Positions 25,659 through 34,798 are shown, counted from the stretch's first letter. The stretch is DNA of 64,000 bases from Palsa-504 sp963808615 (GCA_963808615.1 CAWEGV010000011.1:806001-870000); one strand, 5' to 3'. The notes: generated by a model from the letters alone, not told the origin. Numbers and translations are program-made.

Positions 25659-25861
25659 TCAGCAGGCCCAGACGAGTGCTCAAGGTCAGAAGGCATGCGG
25701 CCCACCCATCCTGGCACGATGCCATCCACCGTGCCCGGCACCGCTGAACATCTCCGAAGCCAGCCATCGACACACCGCTGATCACATGCTTCGGCTTGCA
25801 GATGGGAGCGGCTGCGCCAGCCGATCTAAGTACACACAGGCCCGCTTGTCGCCCTCAACGC

Positions 25862-26016
25862 AACACCGGCGCCATCGTCTACGAGCACCAGCTGCCAACG
25901 TCCACCAACGCGCCGATCGCCATCGCCGGCAACACGATCCTTATCCCAGCGGGCGGCCCCAACCTGTACGGGCCAAGGGCGGCTCGCCGCAGCTTGTGGC
26001 CTACACGGTGCCGTGA
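25862..26016 (+). pseudogene. C-terminal fragment of a PQQ-like beta-propeller protein, frameshifted
   Basis: Bases from 25862 read NTGAIVYEHQLPTSTNAP, then IAIAGNTILIPAGGP; a shift in frame near 25970 continues as AKGGSPQLVAYTVP and a TGA at 26014-26016. That is the usual last blade of PQQ-binding-like propeller proteins (tGxxxWexxLP, AGxxLxVPaGGP, GGSSQLVAYxLP). Nothing upstream to 25700 extends it. Only about 50 residues remain, broken by one indel, so this is debris, not a gene. Confidence 0.5.
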
Positions 26017-26080
26017 CCTACCGAACCCTGTAAGCCCGTGAGACAGGCGAGCCCTCCCGTCTGCGGGTTAGCTTTCTCCC

Positions 26081-27007
26081 ATGGCCGCAGATGAGGTGGA
26101 ACTCCAGGTCGGCAACCGGTCGGTGCGGATCTCCAATCCTGGCCGGGTGTACTTCCCGGCTGGTGGGGAGACCAAGCTCGACCTGATCCGCTACTACCTG
26201 TCGGTCGGCGACGGCATCGTGCGCGCGCTGCGTGAGCGGCCGTGCATGCTGCACCGGTTCCCGTCCGGGGTCGCCGGGCAGAAGGTTCATCAGAAGCGGG
26301 TTCCGTCCGGTGCGCCGCCGTGGCTGCAGACGGTGCGGGTGCACTTCCCCCGCTACGGCCGGCACGCCGATGAGCTGTGCGTGACCGAACTGGCCCACGT
26401 GATCTGGGCGGTGCAGATGTCCACCGTGGAGTTCCATCCCTGGAACTCGCGGCGGGCCGATACCGAACGGCCCGACGAGTGGCGCATCGACCTGGATCCC
26501 ATGCCGCGCTGCCCGTTCGCCACCGTGCGCCGGGTCGCCCACATCGTGCACGAGATACTCGGCGAGATCGGCGCTACCGGATGGCCCAAGACCTCGGGCG
26601 GCAACGGCCTGCACATCTACGTCCGGATCGAGCCGCGGTGGGGCTTTTCCGATCTGCGGCGGGCCGCGTACGCCTTCGCCCGCGAAGTCGAGCGCCGCGC
26701 GCCGGATCACGTCACGACCACCTGGTGGCGCAAGGACCGTGACCCCGCCATGCTGTTCGTCGATTACAACCAGAACGCCCGCGACCACACCATCGCCAGC
26801 GCCTACTCAGTGCGCGGCGTGCCCGAGGCGACCGTATCCACCCCCATCACCTGGGATGAGATCGACGAGGTCGACCCGGGCCAGTTCACCATCGCCACCG
26901 TGCCCGCGCGCTTCGCCGAGCTCGGCGACCTGCACCGGGGCATAGACGACTCCGCCTACCCGCTGGACACCCTGCTGGAATGGGCCGACCGCGACCGACT
27001 CGACTAG
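26081..27007 (+). CDS. LigD-type polymerase domain protein (archaeo-eukaryotic primase superfamily)
   Basis: Stand-alone PolDom of 308 aa, as found in bacterial non-homologous end joining, where it fills gaps with ribonucleotides. Seen: ISNPGRVYFPAGGETKLDLIRYYL, the primer/template HRFPSGVAGQKVHQKRVP, the catalytic RIDLDP (D137, D139), SGGNGLHIYV (172-181) and the third motif region FVDYNQNARDHTIASAYSVR. All key residues are present. No Ku, ligase or phosphoesterase gene is adjacent, so partners must be elsewhere. ATG 26081 has only a weak ribosome site. Confidence 0.9.
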   Translation: MAADEVELQVGNRSVRISNPGRVYFPAGGETKLDLIRYYLSVGDGIVRALRERPCMLHRFPSGVAGQKVHQKRVPSGAPPWLQTVRVHFPRYGRHADELCVTELAHVIWAVQMSTVEFHPWNSRRADTERPDEWRIDLDPMPRCPFATVRRVAHIVHEILGEIGATGWPKTSGGNGLHIYVRIEPRWGFSDLRRAAYAFAREVERRAPDHVTTTWWRKDRDPAMLFVDYNQNARDHTIASAYSVRGVPEATVSTPITWDEIDEVDPGQFTIATVPARFAELGDLHRGIDDSAYPLDTLLEWADRDRLD

Positions 27008-27116
27008 CCCCGCGCCGGGCCCGCGGTCCACGTCGCACGTCAGCGCCGGAATAGTCCGGCGGCCCGCGCTGCTTAAGTACATGCAAACGCATATACCAGG
27101 GCGCGAAGGGCGAGAC

Positions 27117-28304
27117 ATGCAATTCGGGATCTTCTCGGTCAGTGACATCACCCGGGATCCGGTGTCCGGGGAAACACCGAGCGAGGCGGAGCGGATCGAC
27201 GCGATCGTGCGGATCGCGCAGAAGACGGAGGAAGTCGGGCTTGACGTGTTCGCGATCGGAGAGCACCACAACCCTCCGTTCTTCTCGTCCGCGCCGACGA
27301 CGCTGCTGGCGTTCATCGCGGCGACCACGAACAAGCTGATCGTGTCCACGGCGACCACGCTGATCACGACGAACGACCCAGTGCGCATCGCGGAGGAGTA
27401 CGCGATGCTGCAGCACCTGTCGAAGGGGCGGATGGACCTGATGCTCGGCCGCGGTAACACGGCCCCGGTCTATCCGTGGTTCGGCCAGGACATCCGGCAG
27501 GGCCTTCCGCTGGCGCTGGAGAACTACAACCTGTTGCACCGGCTGTGGCGCGAGGACGTCGTGGACTGGAAGGGGAAGTACCGCACACCCCTCCAGGGCT
27601 TCACGTCGATCCCGCGGCCCCTGGACGACGTGCCGCCGTTCGTGTGGCACGGGTCGATCCGCACGCCCGAGATCGCCGAGCAGGCCGCGTACTACGGGGA
27701 CGGCTTCTTCGCCAACAACATCTTCTGGCCCAAGGAGCACTACATGCGCCTGATCCGGTTCTACCGGCAGCGTTACGCCCACTATGGTCACGGCACGCAG
27801 CAGCAGGCCATCGTGGGCCTGGGCGGTCAGGCCTACATCGCACGGCGATCGCAGGACGCCAAGCGGGAGTTCCGTCCCTACTTCAACGAGGCGCCGGTCT
27901 ACGGGCACGGGCCGTCGATGGAGGACTTCATGAGCCTCACGCCGCTGTCGGTCGGCAGCCCGCAAGAGGTCATCGACAAGACCCTGACCTTCCGCGAGCA
28001 TTTCGGCGACTATCAGCGCCAGCTGTTCCTGATGGATCACGCCGGCCTGCCGAGCAAGACGGTGCTTGATCAGCTTGACCTGCTCGGCGAGGAGGTCGTG
28101 CCGGTGCTGCGCAAGGAAATGGCGGCTCGGCGCGACCCGGACACGCCCGACGCTCCCACCCACGCCAGCCTGGTCAGGGCGAAGTACGGTGACCTGGCTC
28201 CGCGCCAGCCGCGCCCGAACGCCAACCGCGGCGACAACGTCACGGGCCTGTCTCCCTACCAGGACACGGAGCCGGAGTTCGCCGCCGAGTACCCGGAGCT
28301 GTGA
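27117..28304 (+). CDS. LLM-class flavin-dependent monooxygenase (CE1758-like)
   Basis: Luciferase-like F420/FMN-dependent TIM-barrel enzyme, 395 aa from ATG 27117 (AAGGG 7 bases upstream; the ATG at 27081 lacks a site). Seen: MQFGIFSVSDITRDP, FAIGEHHNPPFFSSAPTTLL, DPVRIAEEYAMLQHLSKGRMDLMLGRG, and a C-terminal extension DNVTGLSPYQ. Members of this subfamily sit beside an NADPH-FMN reductase of the CE1759 type; exactly that partner follows two genes on. Its stop overlaps the MarR start (TGATG), so translation is probably coupled. It forms a two-component monooxygenase; substrate unknown. Confidence 0.92.
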   Translation: MQFGIFSVSDITRDPVSGETPSEAERIDAIVRIAQKTEEVGLDVFAIGEHHNPPFFSSAPTTLLAFIAATTNKLIVSTATTLITTNDPVRIAEEYAMLQHLSKGRMDLMLGRGNTAPVYPWFGQDIRQGLPLALENYNLLHRLWREDVVDWKGKYRTPLQGFTSIPRPLDDVPPFVWHGSIRTPEIAEQAAYYGDGFFANNIFWPKEHYMRLIRFYRQRYAHYGHGTQQQAIVGLGGQAYIARRSQDAKREFRPYFNEAPVYGHGPSMEDFMSLTPLSVGSPQEVIDKTLTFREHFGDYQRQLFLMDHAGLPSKTVLDQLDLLGEEVVPVLRKEMAARRDPDTPDAPTHASLVRAKYGDLAPRQPRPNANRGDNVTGLSPYQDTEPEFAAEYPEL

Positions 28305-28759
28305 TGCCCGGCCGACCGCATCTGGCCAACGACGCGTGGGAGGCGCTGCTGTCCGCGCACGCCGTGCTGATGAAGGAGTTCGCCGCCGAGGACATCTGGG
28401 GCGACGTCTCCATGCGGGAGTACGACGTGCTGTACACGCTGTCCAAGTGCCGCGAACCCGTGCGCATGAGCGAGCTGAACCGCCACGTGCTGCTCAGCCA
28501 GCCGGCCCTGTCCCGTCTGGGGGACCGGCTGACCGAGCGCGGCCTGATCGAGCGCTGCTCCGATCCCGCCGACGGGCGCGGCGTCCGGTTGTCGCTCACC
28601 GCCGCGGGCCGGGCCCGGCAGCGCCAGATCGGGCGCCGCCACGCCCGCAGCGTGGCCCGCGCCATGACCGCCGGGCTTACCGCGACCGAACTCGGCCAGC
28701 TGGCAGCGATCTGCCTGAAGCTGGCCGCTCACGACAAGAACGGGGACCTGCCCTCATGA
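28304..28759 (+). CDS. MarR-family transcriptional regulator
   Basis: 151-aa winged-helix repressor or activator. Seen: REYDVLYTLSKCREPVRMSELNRHVLLSQPALSRLGDRLTERGLIER (helix-turn-helix), then the wing DPADGRGVRLSLTAAG. It is placed between the monooxygenase and the FMN reductase with 1-base and 4-base overlaps (TGATG and ATGA), so the three genes form one operon in which the regulator probably controls its own transcript. Start ATG 28304; a GTG immediately before it at 28301 is equivalent. Confidence 0.93.
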   Translation: MPGRPHLANDAWEALLSAHAVLMKEFAAEDIWGDVSMREYDVLYTLSKCREPVRMSELNRHVLLSQPALSRLGDRLTERGLIERCSDPADGRGVRLSLTAAGRARQRQIGRRHARSVARAMTAGLTATELGQLAAICLKLAAHDKNGDLPS

Positions 28760-29439
28760 ATACACCTGCCGAAGCCGGGCCATTCAGGCTCGTGGTGGTC
28801 AGCGCCGGAACCGGCGACCCGTCGGCGACCAGGCTGCTGGCCGACCGCGCCGCCGAGCGCGTCGCGGCCCTGGCGGCCAGGCACGGGAACACGGTGACGG
28901 TCAGCGTCATCGACCTGCGCGAGATCTCCGCCGACATCTCCACCGCGCTGGTCTCCCAGCTGATCACGCCGAAGCTGCAGCAGGCGGTCACGGGCCTCGG
29001 CGAGGCCGACGGTATCATCGCCGCTGCCCCGGTCTACAAGGCGGGCCCCAGCGGCCTGTTCACCTCGTTCTTCCACGTCCTGGACAACGATCTGCTCATC
29101 GCCAAGCCCGTGGTGCTCGCCGCGACGGCCGGAACCGCCAGGCACGCCCTGGTCGCGGACGACCAGATGCGCCCCCTGTTCGCCTACCTGCGCACCATGA
29201 CCGTGCCGACCTCCCTGTTCGCCGCCCCCGAAGACTGGAGCGACCCGGCTCTGGCCCAGCGCATCGACCGGGCCGCTCTCGAACTCGTGCTCCTCATGGA
29301 GAGCGGTTTTGCCCGGGCGGTCAAGAAGGAGTCCTGGGCGAGCTACCAGCACGAGTACGGCAGCGCGGGCGGAACCGAGCTTTCTATCGACCTCGATACC
29401 GACCTGATGCGCCTCGCGACCGGCGGATCAGCCGGATAG
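28756..29439 (+). CDS. NADPH-dependent FMN reductase (CE1759-like)
   Basis: 227-aa flavodoxin-fold reductase that supplies reduced FMN to the monooxygenase of the same operon. Seen: LVVVSAGTGDPSATRLLADRAAERV (phosphate-binding first loop), the strand and loop IIAAAPVYKAGPSGLFTSFF, VLAATAGTARHALV and LRPLFAYLRTM-like DQMRPLFAYLRTM. ATG 28756 overlaps the MarR stop (ATGA). The upstream open frame is noise. No strong terminator lies between this stop and that of the convergent TetR gene 25 bp away. Confidence 0.93.
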   Translation: MNTPAEAGPFRLVVVSAGTGDPSATRLLADRAAERVAALAARHGNTVTVSVIDLREISADISTALVSQLITPKLQQAVTGLGEADGIIAAAPVYKAGPSGLFTSFFHVLDNDLLIAKPVVLAATAGTARHALVADDQMRPLFAYLRTMTVPTSLFAAPEDWSDPALAQRIDRAALELVLLMESGFARAVKKESWASYQHEYGSAGGTELSIDLDTDLMRLATGGSAG

Positions 29440-29464
29440 CCAACCTCGCCGCCGCCCGACGGAT

Positions 29465-30127
29465 TCACAGCGGCAGGCCGGCCTCCAGCAGGGCGAGCCC
29501 TTTCTCGATGCGCAGGAATGTGTCCTCCAGCGTCGGCCGGTCGGTCCAGCCTTCCCACGGCATGGTGATCGCCATGATCACACCCATGATCGCGCCGGCC
29601 ATCACCCGGACCTCCAGGTCGTCCGAGGGGCGCCCCGCGCGCTTGGCCACCGCCTCGCCGATCACGTTGATCGTCCGGGCGAACTCGTCCAACGCCCGGG
29701 CCCGGATCTCGGGGACGGTCAAGGTGAGCGCGGTGGTCTGAGTAATCACCTCTATGTCGGACGGGCTGTAAGACGTGAACACCTCCCGCACGGCCGCGCG
29801 GGCCGCGCTGAGCGGGCTGAGCCCGGCGGGCTGCCGCTCGAGCGCCTCGACCATCCGGGTGTCCATGTCGTCCTGCAGAACCACGTCCTCCTTGGTGGGG
29901 AAGTAACGGAAGAACGTGCTGGGGGAGACCTCGGCCGCCGCCGCGATCTGCTCCACGGTGGTGGCCTGGTAGCCCTGCTCGCGGAACAGCCGGAGCGCGT
30001 GCTCTCTGATGGAAGCACGCGTCCTGGCCTTCTTCCGCTCCCGCAAGCCGGACTGCGCGGGGGGGAGCGGGGGTCTTCCCCCCTCGTCATACTGCGGGTC
30101 CCGGTTGGTGTCGAGCATGCCCGTCAC
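29465..30127 (-). CDS. TetR-family regulator
   Basis: 220-aa regulator: an N-terminal tail, HTH in REHALRLFREQGYQATTVEQIAAAAEVSPSTFFRYFPTKEDVV (about 40-83), and a ligand-binding helical C-domain with AFTSYSPSDIEVI-like and VMAGAIMGVIMAITMPWEG. Its GTG start overlaps the TGA of the exporter gene (GTGA at 30124-30127), so it is downstream in the same operon and probably represses it in response to an exported compound. Confidence 0.93.
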   Translation of the reverse strand: MTGMLDTNRDPQYDEGGRPPLPPAQSGLRERKKARTRASIREHALRLFREQGYQATTVEQIAAAAEVSPSTFFRYFPTKEDVVLQDDMDTRMVEALERQPAGLSPLSAARAAVREVFTSYSPSDIEVITQTTALTLTVPEIRARALDEFARTINVIGEAVAKRAGRPSDDLEVRVMAGAIMGVIMAITMPWEGWTDRPTLEDTFLRIEKGLALLEAGLPL

Positions 30128-31728
30128 ACCCCCAATTGTGCCCGCTCCGAGCCGATTTCACCTGCCGCGCCGACCCGAGGAGCCCCCGTCATCCCGTCGG
30201 GACGGCGCGGCAGGAAGATGAGCGCGAGGATCGCGCTGGCCAGCGCGATGCCGCCGCAGACCCACAGCATGGTGTCCATGCCCTGGACGAAGGCCGCCCG
30301 TACCGAGTCGAGCAGCGCCGCAGAGCCCGTGGCGTGCGCGACCGCCACGCCCCCCACCACGCTGCTCTTGGTGCCCGCGGCGGCCGCCGCGGGCAGGCCG
30401 GTGACGTCTACGTGGCTGGCGTACACCGAGCCGAGTATGGTGCCCAGGACGGCCACCCCGACGGTGGCGCCGACCTGGCGCATGGCCGAGATCAGCGCCG
30501 AGCCCGAGCCGCTGCGCTCGGCGGACAGGGCCGACAGGGCCGCGTTCATGGCCTGCGGCATGGCGAGCCCGAGGCCGAGCCCGGCCACGGCGAACCAGGC
30601 GGCGGCGAATGCCGTGCTGCTGCCCGTCTTGGTCGTCGCGCCCAGCGCCAGGCCGGCCGCCATGATCACGAACCCCATCGCGACCAGGGCCTTCGCGCTG
30701 GCCCGCGGGGCGGTCACCGAGCCGTCCGCGGCCTCGCGGGGCGAGGCCAGCCTGGTGCTGCTGATCATGCCGATCACCATGCCGCAGATCAGGGGCAGCA
30801 GCCGCAGCCCGCTGCCCAGGGCGTCCACGCCCCGGACCTCCTGGAAGTACTGCGGCATCGCGAAGAACAGCCCGAACATCGCGAACGAGACCAGCGTGGT
30901 CAAGATGGTGCCCCAGGTGAAGCCGGCCGACCGGAACAGCCCGAGTTCGATCAGCGGGCGGACACTCGTGTCGCGTCCGGTCAGCCAGCGCTCCCAGGCC
31001 ACCAGGACGGCGAGCACCACGGCCCCGGCCGCGATGGCGGTCAGCGCCAAGGTGTCGGTCCAGCCGTCCTGGCCCGCCCTGATGAACCCGTAGGTCAGCC
31101 CGGCCAGGCCCGCGCTGGACAAGATCACGCCCACGATGTCCACGCTCAGCCGCTGCTCGCTGCGCGACTCGGGCAGCAGGATGGTCACGGCGACCAGGGC
31201 CAGCACCACCACCGGCACGTTGATCAGGAAGACCGAGCCCCACCAGAAGTGGTCGAGCAGGTAGCCGCCCACGATCGGGCCGATCGGGAAGCTGATGAAG
31301 GTGGCCGACGCCATCAGCGCGATGGCCTTCTGCCGCTCTTCCGGCGCGAACAGCACCGGGATCACCGACAGCGACAGCGGGAAGATGGCCGCGGCGCCCA
31401 CGCCGAGCAGCGCCCGGGCGGCGATCAGCTCACCGGTGCTGGTCGCGTACGCGCAGGCCGCCGAGGCCGCGCCGAACAGGACCAGCGCGGCGAGCAGCAC
31501 CTTTTTCCGGCCGAGCCGGTCACCGAGCATGCCCGCGGGCAGCATCGCGGCCGCGAGCACCAGGCTGTAGGCGGCCGTGATCCACTGCAGGTCGCTGGTC
31601 GAGGCGTGCAGGTCCCTCGCGATCGTGGGCAGCGCCAGGGTCAGCACGGTCAGGTCGAGACCGACCACGAGCACGCTCGCCGCGATCGCGACCAGCGCCC
31701 ACCACTTCCGAGCCGAGCTGTCCGCCAT
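30124..31728 (-). CDS. MFS drug transporter, DHA2 (EmrB/QacA-like) family
   Basis: 534 aa with about 14 membrane segments. Seen: WWALVAIAASVLVVGLDLTVLTLALPTIARDLHAS at the N-terminus (motif D1 around LDLTVLTLALP), GMLGDRLGRKKVLLA (motif A), the loop FPIGPIVGGYLLDHFWWGSVFLINVPV (motif C, antiporter signature), and a long final part with SAMRQVGATVGVAVLGTI. It is a proton-coupled exporter for amphipathic compounds. The gene leads a two-gene operon with a TetR regulator. AT-rich bases 31755-31800 just upstream hold a TACT-N6-AGTA inverted motif (31770-31783) that may be the operator. Confidence 0.93.
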   Translation of the reverse strand: MADSSARKWWALVAIAASVLVVGLDLTVLTLALPTIARDLHASTSDLQWITAAYSLVLAAAMLPAGMLGDRLGRKKVLLAALVLFGAASAACAYATSTGELIAARALLGVGAAAIFPLSLSVIPVLFAPEERQKAIALMASATFISFPIGPIVGGYLLDHFWWGSVFLINVPVVVLALVAVTILLPESRSEQRLSVDIVGVILSSAGLAGLTYGFIRAGQDGWTDTLALTAIAAGAVVLAVLVAWERWLTGRDTSVRPLIELGLFRSAGFTWGTILTTLVSFAMFGLFFAMPQYFQEVRGVDALGSGLRLLPLICGMVIGMISSTRLASPREAADGSVTAPRASAKALVAMGFVIMAAGLALGATTKTGSSTAFAAAWFAVAGLGLGLAMPQAMNAALSALSAERSGSGSALISAMRQVGATVGVAVLGTILGSVYASHVDVTGLPAAAAAGTKSSVVGGVAVAHATGSAALLDSVRAAFVQGMDTMLWVCGGIALASAILALIFLPRRPDGMTGAPRVGAAGEIGSERAQLGV

Positions 31729-32083
31729 GGCACTAACACCCTTTCGGCAGTCACACCTAAATGAAGGTTACTATCAAAAGTATGTGTCATCCATTTGGGT
31801 GGCGTCAACCGTATTCGCTCCAAGGGCGGTCTGAGACTCCGGTGCGAGCAGGCCTCCACGCAAGCCCTTCCCACCGGTGCGGTCTGCGTGAAGATGCGGT
31901 TCGCCGCGGACGAGGCCAAAGCCGCCCACCGGTGCCACCGTGACCTTGCGGGCCAACGGCTACCCACGAAGACGAGCAGGCCCTTGCACGAGCATGCGCA
32001 GGCGCACGGGATCGGCGAGGGGCGGCCGGCTGAGCGCCGCCGTGCGCCCTTGGTAAAGGTTCGGTTTCAGACGCCCCGGACCT
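31729..32083. other. Intergenic region, promoter of the exporter operon
   Basis: 355 bp between the exporter start and the stop of the DUF2252 gene. Bases 31755-31800 are AT-rich and hold the imperfect operator-like TACT-ATCAAA-AGTA. The rest (31801-32083) is normal GC content with no convincing gene on either strand; I see only short frames without ribosome sites. Confidence 0.4.
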
Positions 32084-33631
32084 TCAGACGCCCTCGACCG
32101 CTTCGAGACGCCCGGACTTGACCGCCCCCACGAACTCCTCGTAGTCCTTCTCGTTCTGGTCGGCGTAGCGTTCGGAGAAGTCGACCATCGACCGGTCGAA
32201 CGCGTCGTCGCGGCCAAGGTATGCGGCCATGGCCACCGGGTCACCGGACCGGGCGTGCGCCCGGGCCAGCGTCCACCCGCAGATCTGCGCGTAGTACCTG
32301 AGCGTGACCGGCGCCATCGCGTCGACCACGGCCGAGCCCTTCATGTCGCGCAGCTGGCGCCAGTAGAAGTTGCGGGTCACGTCGATTCCCTTGGTCCAGC
32401 CCAGGAAGATGTCGCTGGCGGCCTGCATCATCCGCTGTCCCTGCACCACCCGAGCGCCGTGCTGCCGGTAGCGGCTCTTGGGCAGGTATGCCTCGAGCAC
32501 CGAGGACGTCGCCTCCTTGACCTGCAAGAACAGCGGATCCTGCGTGTCGCGCCCCTGCAGCAAGATGATGAACGCCCGGGTCCCGACGCTGCCCACCCCG
32601 ACGACCTTGCGTGCCGCGTCCACGATCTCGAACCGCTCAAGCAGGCGGCGCCGGTCATCTTGCAGGGTGGCCCGGTAGGCGTGGAACTGGTCGTGCAGCA
32701 CCGGCATGACGTCGTCCGGGGACAGCCCGTAGGTGGCGGCCAGGTCCCGGGCCGGGACGATGACCGGCGGCTGGCTCACGATCCGGTACTGCCCGTCCAC
32801 GAACTCGGCCAGCTTGGACAGCGCCTGCAGGCTGTCACGGGTGTGCGCCTTTTCCAGATTCTTCTCTGCTCGCCGGGCCGCCTCCTTGACGACCTCCGCC
32901 TGCTTGGCCTGCTTCTGCCCCTTCTTCGTCGCCGCCTTCGCCTTCTTGCCCGGCTTCTCGCCCTTCGCCTTCTTGTCCTTCACCCCGGTCGGCTTGTCCT
33001 TGCCTGCCGGCGCGACTTCGGCCACCGCATCGCGGATGATCGCCCTGAACCGATCCTCTTCGAAGTGCGCGTACCAGATCCCCATCGTCGGCATCTGCGC
33101 GAAGTCCGCCATCGACTCCCGGTAGGACATCACCGACGCCAGCGCCGCGTCGCGGGCTTCGGACTTGGAGAACCCGTTGTTCCGCCCGGCGATCAAGAAG
33201 CTGGCCGCCATCCGCTTCACGTCGAACTCGAACGGCCCGGGCAGCGTCTCGTCGAAGTCGTTCAGGTCGAACACCAGCTCCCGCTCCGGGGAGGCGAACA
33301 TGCCGAAGTTGGACAGGTGCGCATCCCCGCACAGCTGGGCGTCCAGCCCGGCTACCGGCGTGTCCTTCAGGTCCGCGGCCATGATCCTGGCCGCGCCCCG
33401 GTAGAAGGTGAACGGCGAGACCATCATCCGGCCGTGCCGGACGGGGACCAGGTCCGGTTCGCGGGTCAGATTCTGCTCCTCGAGCAGCGCGACGGGATCG
33501 GGGCGGTCCTCGGCCGGCTGCCACCCGAAGTGGCTCGACGGAGGCGTATGGTCGGCCGCCTGACTGCCCTTGGCCCGGCGTTCGTCCAGGCTCAGGTACG
33601 CGACCCGTCCTGCGGATTGTGTTGTGGCCAT
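32084..33631 (-). CDS. DUF2252 protein with a lysine/alanine-rich insert
   Basis: 515-aa soluble protein of the kinase-like DUF2252 family. ATG 33631 is chosen for AGAAGG about 7 bases upstream; the ATG at 33661 lacks a site. Seen: MVSPFTFYRGAARIMAADL, the ligand-like CGDAHLSNFGMFASPERELVFDLNDFDETLPGPFEFDVKRMAAS, and VGVGSVGTRAFIILLQG. The motif set resembles an aminoglycoside phosphotransferase-like fold, but no activity is known. Residues about 200-255 are an unusual insert rich in Lys, Ala and Glu (repeated KK, AK, KAK), probably a charged linker or coiled coil, not a conserved part of the family as far as I know. Confidence 0.88.
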   Translation of the reverse strand: MATTQSAGRVAYLSLDERRAKGSQAADHTPPSSHFGWQPAEDRPDPVALLEEQNLTREPDLVPVRHGRMMVSPFTFYRGAARIMAADLKDTPVAGLDAQLCGDAHLSNFGMFASPERELVFDLNDFDETLPGPFEFDVKRMAASFLIAGRNNGFSKSEARDAALASVMSYRESMADFAQMPTMGIWYAHFEEDRFRAIIRDAVAEVAPAGKDKPTGVKDKKAKGEKPGKKAKAATKKGQKQAKQAEVVKEAARRAEKNLEKAHTRDSLQALSKLAEFVDGQYRIVSQPPVIVPARDLAATYGLSPDDVMPVLHDQFHAYRATLQDDRRRLLERFEIVDAARKVVGVGSVGTRAFIILLQGRDTQDPLFLQVKEATSSVLEAYLPKSRYRQHGARVVQGQRMMQAASDIFLGWTKGIDVTRNFYWRQLRDMKGSAVVDAMAPVTLRYYAQICGWTLARAHARSGDPVAMAAYLGRDDAFDRSMVDFSERYADQNEKDYEEFVGAVKSGRLEAVEGV

Positions 33632-33745
33632 CCGTCTACCTTCTTTCGTTCGGAACCTCACGCAGACCGGTCACCGCGGGCGTCATCGGCTCCCGCGGTG
33701 ACCGGGCGTCAGCGAGCGCGGCCCGTCGCCAGCGCCGGGCGGCGG

Positions 33746-34087
33746 TTACTGCTCGTCGTCCAGCTCGTCCAGCTCGTCGTCCAGCTCGGCTTCAGCCACG
33801 GCAATCGCGAAGCCGAGGGCCTTGAGGATGTGCCCCCCGGCCGCCATCACCCGGGGACCGCCCACGACCGGGGCCACGGCGATCATGATCCCCTGGAGGT
33901 CGTCGGCGCTCAGCCCGCCTTCCTCGACCGCCGGGGCGGTGGCGAACCAGGAGATAGGCGGCGCGTCCACCGCGATCAGAGCGGCCAGTCTCGCGACGAG
34001 GTACTCGCGCGGCGACAGGGAATTGTGATCGATCGAAACGGCGGTCATCTCGGTCAGCGTGTCGAGCACGGGCGAGCCGTCAGGCAT
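33746..34087 (-). CDS. Carboxymuconolactone decarboxylase-like small protein
   Basis: 113 aa from ATG 34087, which has GGAGG 5 bases upstream. Resembles the AhpD/CMD fold in the segment LSPREYLVARLAALIAVDAPPISWFATAPAVEEGGLSADDLQGIMIAVAPVVGGPRVMAA, but lacks the CxxC and His proton relay of AhpD, so a peroxidase-reductase role is unlikely. It ends in a very acidic tail (repeats of DDELDEL). The neighbour downstream is DUF2252, the one upstream DUF1269, all on the minus strand with gaps of about 114 and 204 bp. Role unknown. Confidence 0.7.
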   Translation of the reverse strand: MPDGSPVLDTLTEMTAVSIDHNSLSPREYLVARLAALIAVDAPPISWFATAPAVEEGGLSADDLQGIMIAVAPVVGGPRVMAAGGHILKALGFAIAVAEAELDDELDELDDEQ

Positions 34088-34291
34088 GGAAACCTCCGGG
34101 ACGGGGGCGGCAGGCGAGGGCCGCTGGCCCGCGCCGGGATGACAGCAGTCCATCGCCGGCCGGGACCCGGGGCATCACCCTGGGCGGGTGATCCCCCCGG
34201 GCCGCCACTGGACGGCTGACCGGCCATCGCAGGCCGCCCCGCCCCTGCCCTGGCGCCCCCAGGCAGGCGCGGCGTCAGGCAGGCGACGGCG

Positions 34292-34798
34292 TCAGGCGCT
34301 GGGCGCCTCGGAACCGCTGCCGTGCAGCGCGTCCTGAAGCTCCTGCTCGCCTTCCTTGGACAGGGAGGTCTTCAGCACGGTCCCGCCGTACTTGCTCATG
34401 GCCTCGACCGCCTTGTCCGGCGTGACCTTCTCCACCATCAGGAACAGGGCGGAAGTCCCGGGCTGGATCATGCCGCGGACCTGATCCTGGAACTGCTTGT
34501 CGATGCCGGTCTTGGCGAACTTGCCCATCAGGGCGCCCAGCCCGGCCCCGACGGCCAGGCCCAGGACGGGGATGAAGAACAGCAGGCCGAACAGGAACCC
34601 CCAGAACATGCCCCAGGTCGCTCCGCCGCCGACCAGGTGGTGGTGGGTCTGCGTGTGGTAATTGCCCTCCTTGTCGCGCGTGATCACCGCGATGGCGTCG
34701 GGCTGGATGATGAGGTCCTGGGCCAGGCGGCGCGCCTCGTCCGCCGCGGCCGCGGCCGTGGTCTCATCCGGGTACCCGATAACGATCAGGTCGGACAT
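34292..34798 (-). CDS. DUF1269 membrane protein
   Basis: 168 aa from ATG 34798, with GAGGAG 8 bases upstream. Seen: LIVIGYPDETTAAAAADEARRLAQ, a ferredoxin-like start, AIAVITRDKEGNYHTQTHHHLVGGG, then a hydrophobic Gly-rich hairpin (WGMFWGFLFGLLFFIPVLGLAVGAGLGALMG) and a soluble C-terminal region (GTSALFLMVEKVTPDKAVEAM). The family is a short membrane protein of unknown function, often stress-induced in actinobacteria. Preceded by the sedolisin gene, 140 bp away on the same strand. Confidence 0.88.
   Translation of the reverse strand: MSDLIVIGYPDETTAAAAADEARRLAQDLIIQPDAIAVITRDKEGNYHTQTHHHLVGGGATWGMFWGFLFGLLFFIPVLGLAVGAGLGALMGKFAKTGIDKQFQDQVRGMIQPGTSALFLMVEKVTPDKAVEAMSKYGGTVLKTSLSKEGEQELQDALHGSGSEAPSA

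Noticed and set aside
31761..32121. Several short frames between the exporter and DUF2252 genes
   Set aside because: No ribosome sites and no resemblance to families; the frames on both strands overlap each other in a way typical of high-GC noise.
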